Assembly (NCBI GenBank): GCA_964490325.1
Contig: CAZBBX010000004.1
Coordinates: forward strand, 1-64,000
Length of the DNA stretch: 64,000 nucleotides
Origin: DAOPJM01 sp964490325
Lineage (GTDB): Bacteria; Bacillota; Clostridia; Christensenellales; CAG-138
Reading direction: 5' to 3'
In this document: piece after piece, positions 50,743 to 59,460 of the stretch
How the letters are laid out: every line of letters starts with the position of its first letter
Numbering within the stretch: position 1 is the stretch's first letter
Program-made: the position numbers and the translations under genes
Notes under the pieces: generated by a model
The model's database searches: none
Told to the model about the DNA's origin: nothing
What the model saw: the letters and a program-made list of their open reading frames with translations, nothing else

Positions 50743-51861
50743 ATGCACTTTTTTGCCACCTGTAAACTGGGCTTGGAATCCACCGTGGCGTCGCAGCTTC
50801 GCGCCTTGGAGCTGGAGCCAGAAAGCGTCAACGATGCGCGCATCGACTTTCAAAGCGACTATGCGGGCATGGCGCGGGCGCTTGTATGGCTTCGGACGGC
50901 GGAGCGCCTTTTGATGGAGGTCGGCTCCTTTGAGGCGCACAGCTTTGACGAGCTGTTCGAGGGGACCAAGGCGCTGCCGTGGAAGCGCTACCTTGGGCCG
51001 AACACCCGCATCCATGTGACGGGCAAGTCCGCAAAGAGCGGCTTGTTCTCCGTGTCCGACTGTCAAAGCATCGTCAAAAAGGCGATCGTGGAGAATCTCA
51101 AGACCGCGTGGCAGGTGAACAGCCTCCCCGAGACGGGGGAGGAGCTCATCGTGGAGGTGGGGCTGCTGCGCGATCAGGCCACCTTGGCGTTGGATTGCTG
51201 CGGTGCGGGACTGTCGCGGCGCGGCTATCGAACCTACAACGTGGCGGCGCCCCTGTCCGAGACCTTAGGCGCGGGGCTGCTGCTGCTTTCGCAGTATCGG
51301 GGCGACCGCCCCTTGATCGATCCCATGTGCGGTTCGGGTACGCTGCCCATCGAGGCGGCGCTGATCGCGCAGCATCGCGCCCCGTCCCTGCAGCGCGAGT
51401 TTGCCTGCGAGGCGTGGCGCTTCCTGCCAAAGGAGGCGCTGCGCTTGGCGCGGGAGGAGGCGCAGGACAGCGTCTTGGATCGTCCCGTGGACATTTTGGG
51501 CTGCGACATCGATGCGCACAGTATCGAGCTGTGCAAGCGCCATGCAAAGAAGGCGGGGGTCATGGTCAACTGGCGTGTGGCGGATGTGCGCGAGCTTACA
51601 AGCGACAAGGCAGGCGGCCTGTTGATCGTCAACCCACCCTACGGCGAGCGGATGTCCAGCACCAAGGCGGCAACGGAGATGGCGCGTACCCTGCGCGGGG
51701 TGTACGAGGCGCTGCCGGGGTGGCAGCTGAGTGTCATCAGCTCGCTGACGGAGTTCGAGCGCGCCTATGGCAAGCGGGCGGACAAGCGCCGCAAACTGTC
51801 CAACGGCGGCCTGCCTTGCACCCTGTATCAGTATTTTGCAGCGCGTGAGGACAGAGCATGA
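50743..51861 (+). CDS. THUMP-domain class I RNA methyltransferase, RlmL/YpsC family
   Basis: 372 residues from ATG 50743; a GTG at 50737 overlaps the AAAGGAG site. The N-terminal THUMP region (FFATCKLGLESTVASQLRAL; LKTAWQVNSLPETGEELIVEVGL) is followed by the methyltransferase (DPMCGSGTLPIEAALIAQ near 193, GCDIDAHSIELCKRHAKKAGV near 255, and catalytic LIVNPPYGERM near 293). It is expected to methylate guanosine N2 in 23S rRNA. 4-bp overlap with apgM. Confidence 0.9.
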   Translation: MHFFATCKLGLESTVASQLRALELEPESVNDARIDFQSDYAGMARALVWLRTAERLLMEVGSFEAHSFDELFEGTKALPWKRYLGPNTRIHVTGKSAKSGLFSVSDCQSIVKKAIVENLKTAWQVNSLPETGEELIVEVGLLRDQATLALDCCGAGLSRRGYRTYNVAAPLSETLGAGLLLLSQYRGDRPLIDPMCGSGTLPIEAALIAQHRAPSLQREFACEAWRFLPKEALRLAREEAQDSVLDRPVDILGCDIDAHSIELCKRHAKKAGVMVNWRVADVRELTSDKAGGLLIVNPPYGERMSSTKAATEMARTLRGVYEALPGWQLSVISSLTEFERAYGKRADKRRKLSNGGLPCTLYQYFAAREDRA

Positions 51862-53102
51862 AGGCACTGGTGCTGCTCATCGACGGCGCTGCGGACTGGC
51901 CGATCGAGGCTCTGGGCGGCAGAACGCCCTTGGAGGCGGCGGAGCATCCCGCCATGGACGCCCTTGCGCGCAGCGCGGGCTTGTTCGGCTTGACCCGCAC
52001 GATCCCAAACGGCCTGCCCGCAGGCAGCGATGTTGCAAACCTCTCCGTGTTCGGCTTCGATCCCACGCTTTGCTACAGCGGCCGTTCCCCCTTGGAGGCG
52101 GCAAGCTTGGGCGTTTCCATGGCGAAGGACGATGTGGCGTACCGCATGAACCTTATCACGCTCTCGAAGGCGGACGAGCCGGAGACGGCCTCCCTGCGAG
52201 ACTATTCGGCGGGGGAGATGACGACCACGGAGGCAAGGCAGCTGGTGGACGCGCTTAGGGACGCGCTTGGTTCGGAGGCGGAACGAGTCTTGGGCGTTCC
52301 CTTCGGGGGGCGCGGTCTTAGTTTGTACGACGGCTTCTCCTATCGGCACATCTGTATGCTGCACCATGCAAAAACGGGGGCAAAGCTGACGCCGCCCCAC
52401 GACATTTCGGGCAAGCCCGTGGCACCGTATTGGCCAAAGGGCGAGAACGCGGATATCCTAAATGCCCTGAGCCGCCTTTCTTTGCGCGTATTTGCCGACC
52501 ATCCCGTCAATGTCGCAAGGAGAGCTAAGGGGCAGAACACGGCGGACTGCGCTTGGTTCTGGGGCGAGGGTACAAAGCCCGCCATCCCCTCGTTTTACGA
52601 GCGCTATGGCGTTAAGGGCGCTGTGGTGTCGGCGGTGGATCTCATCTTCGGCATCGGTCAGGCGGCGGGCATGCGCACCATCCATGTGGAGGGCGCAACG
52701 GGTACCTTTGAAAGCGACTTTGCAAAAAAGGCGGAGGCAGCGTGGAATGCATTTAGTGAGAACGAGCTGGTCTATCTGCATATGGAAGGCCCTGACGAGT
52801 GCGGCCATCACGGACAGCTGCGGGAGAAGATCCTTTGCTTGGAGCGCATCGACCGCTTGGCTGTGTCGCCGCTTTTAACGCGTCTTTTGGAGCAGGGGGA
52901 GCCGTACAGCGTGCTGCTCATGCCCGATCATCCCACGCCCCTGAAGGTGATGACCCATGTCGCCGAGCCTGTCCCCTTTGCACTGTACCATCGTGGCGAC
53001 GACGAACGGCGCAGCGCACGCTTCACCGAAGCGGACGCCCGTGCCACAGGCCTTTCCTTTGGCGACGCCTACCGTCTTATGCCCCTGCTGCTGAAGATCT
53101 GA
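51858..53102 (+). CDS. apgM: Archaeal-type 2,3-bisphosphoglycerate-independent phosphoglycerate mutase ApgM
   Basis: 414 residues, the ApgM length (bacterial iPGM is about 510). LVLLIDGAADWP holds the metal-binding Asp of the alkaline phosphatase fold, followed by TPLEAAEHPAMDALA, GSDVANLSVFGFDP with the nucleophile Ser, RSPLEAASLGV, and C-terminal HMEGPDECGHHG and LMPDHPTP metal ligands. It interconverts 3- and 2-phosphoglycerate. It is the third archaeal-type lower-glycolysis enzyme in the window, although far from GAPDH and PGK. Confidence 0.93.
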   Translation: MKALVLLIDGAADWPIEALGGRTPLEAAEHPAMDALARSAGLFGLTRTIPNGLPAGSDVANLSVFGFDPTLCYSGRSPLEAASLGVSMAKDDVAYRMNLITLSKADEPETASLRDYSAGEMTTTEARQLVDALRDALGSEAERVLGVPFGGRGLSLYDGFSYRHICMLHHAKTGAKLTPPHDISGKPVAPYWPKGENADILNALSRLSLRVFADHPVNVARRAKGQNTADCAWFWGEGTKPAIPSFYERYGVKGAVVSAVDLIFGIGQAAGMRTIHVEGATGTFESDFAKKAEAAWNAFSENELVYLHMEGPDECGHHGQLREKILCLERIDRLAVSPLLTRLLEQGEPYSVLLMPDHPTPLKVMTHVAEPVPFALYHRGDDERRSARFTEADARATGLSFGDAYRLMPLLLKI

Positions 53103-53143
53103 CCCGAGAAGCAGCGCTCATCCAAGTAAAAAAACAGAAATAA

Positions 53144-53197
53144 ATCCCCCTCTCACGGCGCAAAAGGCTTCCTTTGCAGCGGGAAAGGGGGATATTT
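53144..53197. terminator. Terminator between convergent apgM and deoxyribosyltransferase-like genes
   Basis: ATCCCCCTCTC (53144-53154) pairs with GAAAGGGGGAT (53183-53193), ending in ATTTT on the plus strand. A long interior loop lowers stability. Confidence 0.65.
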
Positions 53198-53226
53198 TGC
53201 GTCCTTGTGCGGCGCCTCGACAGCTT

Positions 53227-53829
53227 TTACAGGGTCTTGATCGTCTGCAGCACCTCATCGACGGTGGAGCAGATGCGGTTGTCCAGCAGGCCGCCCACGA
53301 AGTTGTTCAGGCGGAAGGTCTCGTTGTAGTAGTTGCGCACATCGCTCTTATACGCCAGCATCTTCTTGCTTAGGCCGTAGCCCAAGCCGATCTCCGCAGC
53401 GGTGCCCGAATCCATCTCCAACCCGTTGCAGTTGGCCAGCAGGTAATCACACAGCTTGATCGCCTTGTGATCCATGTAGAAGCAGGCGGTCTTGACAAGC
53501 ACGGTGCTGTCCTTGTCGATGACCACCTCCTGCGGCAAGAAGGTCGTATACCCGTCGGCACGCAGGGCGTCGGAGAGGCGTTGGTTGCAATAGCGGTCGC
53601 CCTCGTTAAACAGCGGCCCCGCCATATAGACCTTCTTTTTGCCCTCGGCATAGGGATGCAGATACTTTTGCAGCGCCTCGACCGTCTTTGCGTCCGTGAT
53701 GCGCCCAAACTTTGCATCAAAGGGGAGGGACGCGTCCCCATATTTTTCCGTAAAAACGGGTCTGCACACGCCGTCTGTCACATAGACCGCAAAGTTCGGA
53801 TCCGTCTCGCTTCCGTAATAGAACTCCAT
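53227..53829 (-). CDS. Nucleoside 2-deoxyribosyltransferase-like protein
   Basis: 200 residues from ATG 53829 with GGAGGA upstream; a TTG further up overlaps the RBS. An N-terminal segment of about 70 residues (FAVYVTDGVCRPVFTEKYGD) precedes the Rossmann-like domain: KVYMAGPLFNEGDRYCNQRL, FLPQEVVID and CNGLEMDSGTAAEIGLGYGLS. This is the Nuc_deoxyrib_tr pattern with the catalytic Glu in DSGTAAE. It would exchange or hydrolyse bases on deoxynucleosides or nucleotides. Monocistronic. Confidence 0.85.
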   Translation of the reverse strand: MEFYYGSETDPNFAVYVTDGVCRPVFTEKYGDASLPFDAKFGRITDAKTVEALQKYLHPYAEGKKKVYMAGPLFNEGDRYCNQRLSDALRADGYTTFLPQEVVIDKDSTVLVKTACFYMDHKAIKLCDYLLANCNGLEMDSGTAAEIGLGYGLSKKMLAYKSDVRNYYNETFRLNNFVGGLLDNRICSTVDEVLQTIKTL

Positions 53830-53981
53830 ACAAGCATCCTCCAATAAGAAAGTACTATTACCATATCATTTTCTCGCAAGGATTGCAAGAGCTAAGCCTT
53901 GGGAAAGCGTACCAAGTCGTCATCTAAAAAGCAGCCTCGCGGCGGCGGAAAAACGCAGGGGGAACAGCGGGAAAGCCGTAT

Positions 53982-54020
53982 AAAAAAGGCGGGGGAGAAG
54001 CCTTAGGCCTCTCTCCCACC
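53982..54020 (-). terminator. Rho-independent terminator of the twin-phosphatase gene
   Basis: On the minus strand GGTGGGAGA...GGCC, TAA loop, GGC.TCTCCCCCGCC then TTTTTT. The stem spans 53988-54020. Confidence 0.88.
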
Positions 54021-54092
54021 CTGTAGCTTTCGCTGCACCCTCTGCCGCGGCGTTCCGAGGAAAGCAAAACGGCAAAGGCGCTTCCTGCTGCT

Positions 54093-56564
54093 TTAGCGCT
54101 TTTCGAGCAAGGCGCGGCGGCGTTGAACAAGCGCCAGTCCCACAAGAGCCGTCAGTGCGACGCCCACAAAGACAAAGGCCACAGTGGACTCGCCCGTCTT
54201 GGACAGGCCATAGATGCGCGTGGCGGCGTCGTCAAACTGCGCCTGCGTAGCGTTCTCATTGGCCAGCAGCTTCTTTGCATCGGCAAGAGCTGCTTCCCAC
54301 TTTGCGCGGAGCTTAGCGGAGAACTTGGAGGAATCGCTGCCGTTCAGCACGGCTTCGGCGTAGGTCACAGCCGCGTTCAAGCGCGTTGCATCGGCAAGCG
54401 GGGTGGTCAAGGCGACATACAGCGCATCGATTTGGGCGTCGCTCAGACCGCAGGCGGTCAGATAAGCGCGAGCGCCCTCGGCAAGCGTGGCCTTATCGCC
54501 CTTGATGGCGGCCAGCATGGGCGCAAACTGCGTGCCGACGATGGCGTACTTTTCGGTGTCTGCGACCAGTCCGTAGTAGTTGCTGTAGGAGCGCATGTAG
54601 TCGGCGTACAGCTCGTCCTCACTGCCTTCACACAGAGCGCCAAGCAGCGCGGATACGAAGCCCGCACGATCCTTGCCCTCGTTGCAATGCACCACATAGG
54701 GACCCTTGTTCGCCAGCATGAACTCCGCGGCGGTCTTGACGCCCGCCTTGAACGCCTCCGCGGTGTAGTCGATGCCCATGTTCAGCAGCACGACCTTGCC
54801 CGCGTCATACAGACCCTTGTAGTAGGGAGAATCAAAGCCCTCCGCAGCAACGTAGCCCGCCACGTCCTCGGCGGAATCGGCAAGGTCGATACCCACCTTG
54901 ATACCTGCGGCCTCACAGGCGTCGTCCGCATAGGCGGCGCGCCCCAGCTCGTTGTTCAGCGGATTGGAGGAGCGATACAGGATACCGTCTGCGACCTTGC
55001 CGACCTTGATCATGCGGAAGTTTGCAAACTCGGCGTCGCTCAGGGAGGCGTAATCGCTGCGCACATTGGTGCGGGTGAGGTTGCGGATCTCGTACTCGGT
55101 CTGATAGCCCAGCTTGGTGTTCAGGGTCAGCACCACATGGTCGCCTGCGGCCACGCCGTAGGTGGCGCCAAGGGAGGTGTAGTTGATGGCAACGGCAATG
55201 TTGGTGTGGGTCGGATAGGCGCGCACCAAGGGCTCACCCTTGTCCACAAAGTAGCCGTCCAGATAGGGCACGTTGTCGGCGGCATACTTGAGTTCGCCGT
55301 CTGTTGCGCCGTAGATGCGCACATCCAGCGTGTCGCTGAAGGCATAGTCGGCGTTCATGTCGCTGATAAGGACGTCCAGCACGGCATGGCCGTACTTTTC
55401 GATGGAGGTGACGGTGCCCGCCGTAGTCAGTTCGCCCACGGAGGAGCCGCTCACGGTGTAGCAGGCCAGCAGCTGACGGATCTCCGCCGCACTAAGACCC
55501 AGTCCGCTCACATAGCTCACAGCCAGCGCCTGCAGGTCGACGTCGGCAGCGCCGATGTCCGCAACGCCAAAGGCGCTCTCCAGCGTCTTTTTGATGTTGC
55601 TGTTTGCGATGGCTTGGTACTTTTCCGTGTCGGCGGCGGTCACGCCGTAGTAGTTGTAATAGCTGACCATGTAGTCGTCCACGACCTCGTCAAGCGTTGC
55701 GCCTGCAAGGCATTCCAAGATGGCGGCCACAAAGCCTGCACGATCCTTGCCCTCATTGCAGTGGATCAGATAGGGGCCGGGGTTTGCGATCATAAAGCGC
55801 AGCCCTTCGGCAAGCTTGGTCCGAAACGCGGCATCGCTGAAGTCAACGGCCATGTTCAGGGCAACGACCTGACCTGCGGCATACAGGGACTGATAGTAGG
55901 GGGAATCGAAGCCCTCGGCGGCGATGTAGCCATCGATGGCCGCGGTATCGTCCGCAAGGTTGATGACGGTGGAGATCTTGGCAAGCTCCGCTGCATCGTC
56001 GGCATAGGCTGCGCGGCCAATGGCGTTGTTGACGGGGCTGGAGGAGCGATACAGGGCGCCGGGGATGACCGTGCCCGCCTTAACGGCGCGGAAGTTGGCA
56101 AATTCGGCGTCGGTCAGCGCGGGATAGTCTTCACGGTTGTTGGTGCGGGTGAGCTGGTGCTGGATATACGCATCATAGTATCCGCCCGCAACGGACAGCT
56201 CGATCGCAACTACATCGCCCACGGCAAGGCCATAGGTAGTGGCAAAGTTGGCCATGTTGATGGCCAGCTGCAGATTTGCTCCGCTCATCGCCACAAGCGC
56301 GGGTGATTTTAGATCCACATCGCTGTAGTTCGATACCAAGGGAAGCTCCAGCGTGGTCTCGTTAAAGACCACCTTGACGACGTCGCCGTAGGCATAGCCG
56401 TAACTCAGGAACAGCTCAGTGCTGATGCTCAAGTACACATTACCGTATTTGCTCAGCTCCGTGGCGTTCGCTGTGACCTGGGGCGTCTCCGCAGAGGCAA
56501 AGCCGATGCAGCCAAACAGCAGCAGCGCTGCCAGCATAAGGGATAACATACGATGCTTTCTCAT
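54093..56564 (-). CDS. Cell-surface protein with two tyrosine-phosphatase domains and a sortase-like tail
   Basis: 823 residues from ATG 56564 (AGAAGGAG site). Signal peptide 1-25. Two homologous halves follow (about 28-375 and 380-715). Each has a beta-rich N-terminal module and a phosphatase domain with LYRSS.P.NN..GRAAYADDA and the CX5R loop HCNEGKDRAGF (Cys269/Arg275 and Cys627/Arg633). HCNEGKDR resembles the MptpB-like broad-specificity (protein/phosphoinositide) phosphatases. After a helical segment comes LSKTGE (787-792), a hydrophobic helix and RRRALLEKR, a variant of LPxTG. So it is a surface-displayed or wall-linked phosphatase; both active sites look intact. Confidence 0.82.
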   Translation of the reverse strand: MRKHRMLSLMLAALLLFGCIGFASAETPQVTANATELSKYGNVYLSISTELFLSYGYAYGDVVKVVFNETTLELPLVSNYSDVDLKSPALVAMSGANLQLAINMANFATTYGLAVGDVVAIELSVAGGYYDAYIQHQLTRTNNREDYPALTDAEFANFRAVKAGTVIPGALYRSSSPVNNAIGRAAYADDAAELAKISTVINLADDTAAIDGYIAAEGFDSPYYQSLYAAGQVVALNMAVDFSDAAFRTKLAEGLRFMIANPGPYLIHCNEGKDRAGFVAAILECLAGATLDEVVDDYMVSYYNYYGVTAADTEKYQAIANSNIKKTLESAFGVADIGAADVDLQALAVSYVSGLGLSAAEIRQLLACYTVSGSSVGELTTAGTVTSIEKYGHAVLDVLISDMNADYAFSDTLDVRIYGATDGELKYAADNVPYLDGYFVDKGEPLVRAYPTHTNIAVAINYTSLGATYGVAAGDHVVLTLNTKLGYQTEYEIRNLTRTNVRSDYASLSDAEFANFRMIKVGKVADGILYRSSNPLNNELGRAAYADDACEAAGIKVGIDLADSAEDVAGYVAAEGFDSPYYKGLYDAGKVVLLNMGIDYTAEAFKAGVKTAAEFMLANKGPYVVHCNEGKDRAGFVSALLGALCEGSEDELYADYMRSYSNYYGLVADTEKYAIVGTQFAPMLAAIKGDKATLAEGARAYLTACGLSDAQIDALYVALTTPLADATRLNAAVTYAEAVLNGSDSSKFSAKLRAKWEAALADAKKLLANENATQAQFDDAATRIYGLSKTGESTVAFVFVGVALTALVGLALVQRRRALLEKR

Positions 56565-56808
56565 GAATATCGCTCCTTCTCCATATAAGATCTGTTTTGC
56601 CGTACAAAAGCGAGCGTCTGTCGAGCCGTCTTTTCGATCCGCCGTCCCATAGTCAAAAGCAAAGCGCCCCGCAGTTCCCGTTCGGGGCAAATGGCGCAAG
56701 CTTCAAAAAACGGATGTGAGAAAAGATTGGTTCGGCAGCCTGCGCGCTTCCTTTCAGCGCAACACCAGTATAGCAGTTTTTTCGCCTATCCGCAAGAGAA
56801 AGTTCAGC

Positions 56809-56837
56809 TTCACAAACGGGGCAAAACTTGTTATACT
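56809..56837 (+). promoter_or_regulatory. Promoter at the start of the DUF2156-like gene (leaderless)
   Basis: TTCACA (56809-56814), 17-bp spacer, TATACT (56832-56837). ATG 56846 lies 9 bases past the -10, at or next to the predicted transcription start, and no Shine-Dalgarno sequence is present. Confidence 0.65.
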
Positions 56838-56845
56838 GTGTTCAT

Positions 56846-57739
56846 ATGGATAAGAATTGTGAGTTTATGCCGATCCGCACGGAGAACATCCTGCGGCTGT
56901 CGCCCTACTTAGCGGGCGAAAACTATGGGATCTGCGACAACATGATAGGCGCGATCTACCAATGGCGGGACGCGTACAAGAGCGCCTTTGCCATTGCGGG
57001 CAACATGCTCGTCATGCGCGCCGTCTACGAGGGCATCGGGCTTTCCTACACCTACCCCTTGGGGAACGGCTCTTTGGACGAGGCGCTCCGCTGCTGCGAG
57101 GCGGACGCCGCCGCAAACGGACAGCCCCTGCGCTTTTGCGTGGTGCCCAAGACGGGTGCGGAGGTCTTGCTTCGGCGCTACGGCGAGCGCTGCACCGCAG
57201 AGCCGCGCCGCGAGTGGGCGGACTACCTGTACGAATGTCAGGCCTTTTTGGAGTATGCGGGCAACAAGCTGCACACGCAGCGCAACCACGTCAACCGCTT
57301 TGTGCGCGAGCATCCAAACGCGGTGCTTTCCCCCATCAATGACGCGCTGTTCCCCGCCTGCACGGCCTTCTTGGAGCGCCTTGGGCAGCGGGACGAGCTA
57401 AGCAGGATTGAAAGAAACGAGATACGCGGCGCTATGGAGCTGATGGCTCTGCGCGACGCCTTGGGGCAGAAGGCGGCGGCGCTCACGGAGGACGGACGCA
57501 TCTTGGCTCTGTCCGTCGGGGAGCGCACGGGCGATGTGCTGTATGTGCATGTGGAGAAGGCGGACACGGCTGTGCCGGGCGCTTTTCCCGCAATGGCGCA
57601 GGCCTTTGTCCGCTATGCGGGAGAGGGCCTTACCTATGTCAACCGCGAGGACGATGCGGGGGACGAGGGCATACGCGAGTCCAAGGAACGCTATCGCCCC
57701 TGCCGCATGATCGAAAAATTCTATGTAACGGTGAGGTAG
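56846..57739 (+). CDS. DUF2156-family (LPG synthase C-terminal-like) protein
   Basis: 297 residues from ATG 56846. YGICDNMIGAIYQWRDAYKSAFAIAGNMLVMRA, YLYECQAFLEYAGNKLHTQRNHVNRFVREHP and the C-terminal YVNREDDAGDEGIRESKERYRPCRMIEKF are typical of the stand-alone GNAT-like DUF2156 proteins of Clostridia. These resemble the aminoacyl-transferring domain of lysyl-phosphatidylglycerol synthases, but without the membrane part; an aminoacyl or acyl transfer role is inferred. It is 2 bp upstream of the alpha-glucosidase and likely co-transcribed. Confidence 0.82.
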   Translation: MDKNCEFMPIRTENILRLSPYLAGENYGICDNMIGAIYQWRDAYKSAFAIAGNMLVMRAVYEGIGLSYTYPLGNGSLDEALRCCEADAAANGQPLRFCVVPKTGAEVLLRRYGERCTAEPRREWADYLYECQAFLEYAGNKLHTQRNHVNRFVREHPNAVLSPINDALFPACTAFLERLGQRDELSRIERNEIRGAMELMALRDALGQKAAALTEDGRILALSVGERTGDVLYVHVEKADTAVPGAFPAMAQAFVRYAGEGLTYVNREDDAGDEGIRESKERYRPCRMIEKFYVTVR

Positions 57740-57741
57740 CA

Positions 57742-59394
57742 ATGGGCGGATTACTGGAGAAGACGCCGCGCTTCGGCACAGGCGGCGACATGCAGTGGTG
57801 GAAGGAGCGGGTGGTCTACCAGATCTATCCGCGCAGCTTTCAGGACAGCAACGGCGACGGCTTTGGCGACCTGAACGGGATCATTTCCCGCTTGGACTAT
57901 CTCAAGGCGCTGGGCGTGGGCATCCTGTGGCTTTCTCCCGTTTACCCCTCGCCCCAGTGCGACAACGGCTACGACATCTCCGACTATCGCAGCATCGACA
58001 GCCGTTTTGGAAGCTTAACGGACTTTGACCGTCTTGTGGCGGAAGCCAAAGCGCGGGACATCCGCATCGTGATGGATCTGGTCGTCAACCACAGCTCGGA
58101 TCAGCACGAATGGTTTTTGCGCAGCAGGCGCGGCGAGAAGCCCTACGACGAGTACTATATCTGGCGCAAGGGGCGGGGCAAGCGGCCGCCCAACAACTGG
58201 ACGAGCTTCTTTGGCGGCAGCGCGTGGACGTTCGACGCGGAGCGCGGCGAATGGTATCTGCACCTGTTTGCGCCCGAGCAGCCCGACCTCAACTATCGCA
58301 GCGAGGCCGTGTGCCGCGAGGTGGAGGGCGTCCTAAAGTTTTGGCTCGATCACGGCGTGGCGGGTTTCCGCTGCGATGTGATCAACATTCTGTGGAAGGA
58401 CAGCCTTAAAAACGGCTTCCCCAAGCCTGCGCTGACGGGTTCGGAATACTATCTGGGCAGGGAGGGAACGCACGAGCTGCTCAAGCGCTTCCACAGCGAG
58501 GTGCTGGGTAGGTATGATTGCTTCACCGTGGGCGAGACCGTCTTTGTGACGCCAAAAAAGGCCAAGCTGCTGACCGATCCTGCCCGCGGCGAGCTGGACA
58601 TGGTGTTTGCCTTCGAGCATATGGAGACGGACTGCTTTTTGATCAAGTGGCTGCCGCGGCGCTTCAAGCCTGCGCGCCTGTACAAGGTGCTGGACAGGTG
58701 GCAAAAGAAGCTGCCGTGGAACGCCAACTACCTTGAAAATCACGACCAGCCCCGCTCCCTGTCCCGCTTTGGGAGCAGCAAGGAACCCGTCATGAGCGCA
58801 AAGGCGCTTGCCACGCTGCTTTTATGCCTGCGCGGCACGCCCTTTCTGTATCAGGGACAGGAGCTGGGCATGAAAAACGCCGACTTTACGGATCCGTCAC
58901 AGGTGCAGGATGTGGAATCCAAGCGCATGGTGACCGTGCTCAAAAAGCTGGGCTATTCCGACAGGCATTGCTGGAAGCTGGTGCAGCGGGTCAGCCGCGA
59001 CAATGCGCGCACGCCCATGCAGTGGGACGGAAGCAGGGAGGCGGGCTTTACGACGGGTACACCTTGGCTCAAGGTCAACGACGGATACAAAAGTGTCAAC
59101 GCGGTGGCGGAGGAAGCGGACGAAGGCTCCGTGCTGTGGTACTATCGAAGGCTCATCGCCTTCCGCAAGGACAGCCCTGCGCTGCTGTACGGCAGCTACA
59201 AGCAGAGCTTTCAGTACGGCAGCTGCTTTGGCTTCGAGCGGCGGTATCGGGGCAAGGCCTTAGGGATCGTAGTCAACCTTTCCGACAAAAAGTCAGCCGT
59301 TCCCGCCGTGGGCAAGGTCATCTTCGGCAACAGCACGCGCAAGCTGCTGGACTGTGAACTCGAACCGTGGGAGGCGCTCATCTTGGAGCGCTGA
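57742..59394 (+). CDS. Intracellular GH13 alpha-glucosidase / oligo-1,6-glucosidase
   Basis: 550 residues from ATG 57742; an internal ATG at 57790 (MQWWKERVVYQIYPRSF) is the conventional family start, giving 534. Motifs: DLVVNHSSDQHEWF (I), GFRCDVINI (II, nucleophile Asp), TVGETVFV (III, Glu) and ENHDQPRSLSRFG (IV). DNGYDISDYRSID and RTPMQWDGS are typical of the GH13_31 group. Cys replaces the usual Met/Leu beside the nucleophile. It should hydrolyse isomaltose- or maltose-type oligosaccharides in the cytoplasm. Confidence 0.93.
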   Translation: MGGLLEKTPRFGTGGDMQWWKERVVYQIYPRSFQDSNGDGFGDLNGIISRLDYLKALGVGILWLSPVYPSPQCDNGYDISDYRSIDSRFGSLTDFDRLVAEAKARDIRIVMDLVVNHSSDQHEWFLRSRRGEKPYDEYYIWRKGRGKRPPNNWTSFFGGSAWTFDAERGEWYLHLFAPEQPDLNYRSEAVCREVEGVLKFWLDHGVAGFRCDVINILWKDSLKNGFPKPALTGSEYYLGREGTHELLKRFHSEVLGRYDCFTVGETVFVTPKKAKLLTDPARGELDMVFAFEHMETDCFLIKWLPRRFKPARLYKVLDRWQKKLPWNANYLENHDQPRSLSRFGSSKEPVMSAKALATLLLCLRGTPFLYQGQELGMKNADFTDPSQVQDVESKRMVTVLKKLGYSDRHCWKLVQRVSRDNARTPMQWDGSREAGFTTGTPWLKVNDGYKSVNAVAEEADEGSVLWYYRRLIAFRKDSPALLYGSYKQSFQYGSCFGFERRYRGKALGIVVNLSDKKSAVPAVGKVIFGNSTRKLLDCELEPWEALILER

Positions 59395-59460
59395 ACGCGG
59401 ATAAAAGGAAGGCTTACAAACACCATCAAACCAGGAATTACGGACAGGAGGATCGAACAC

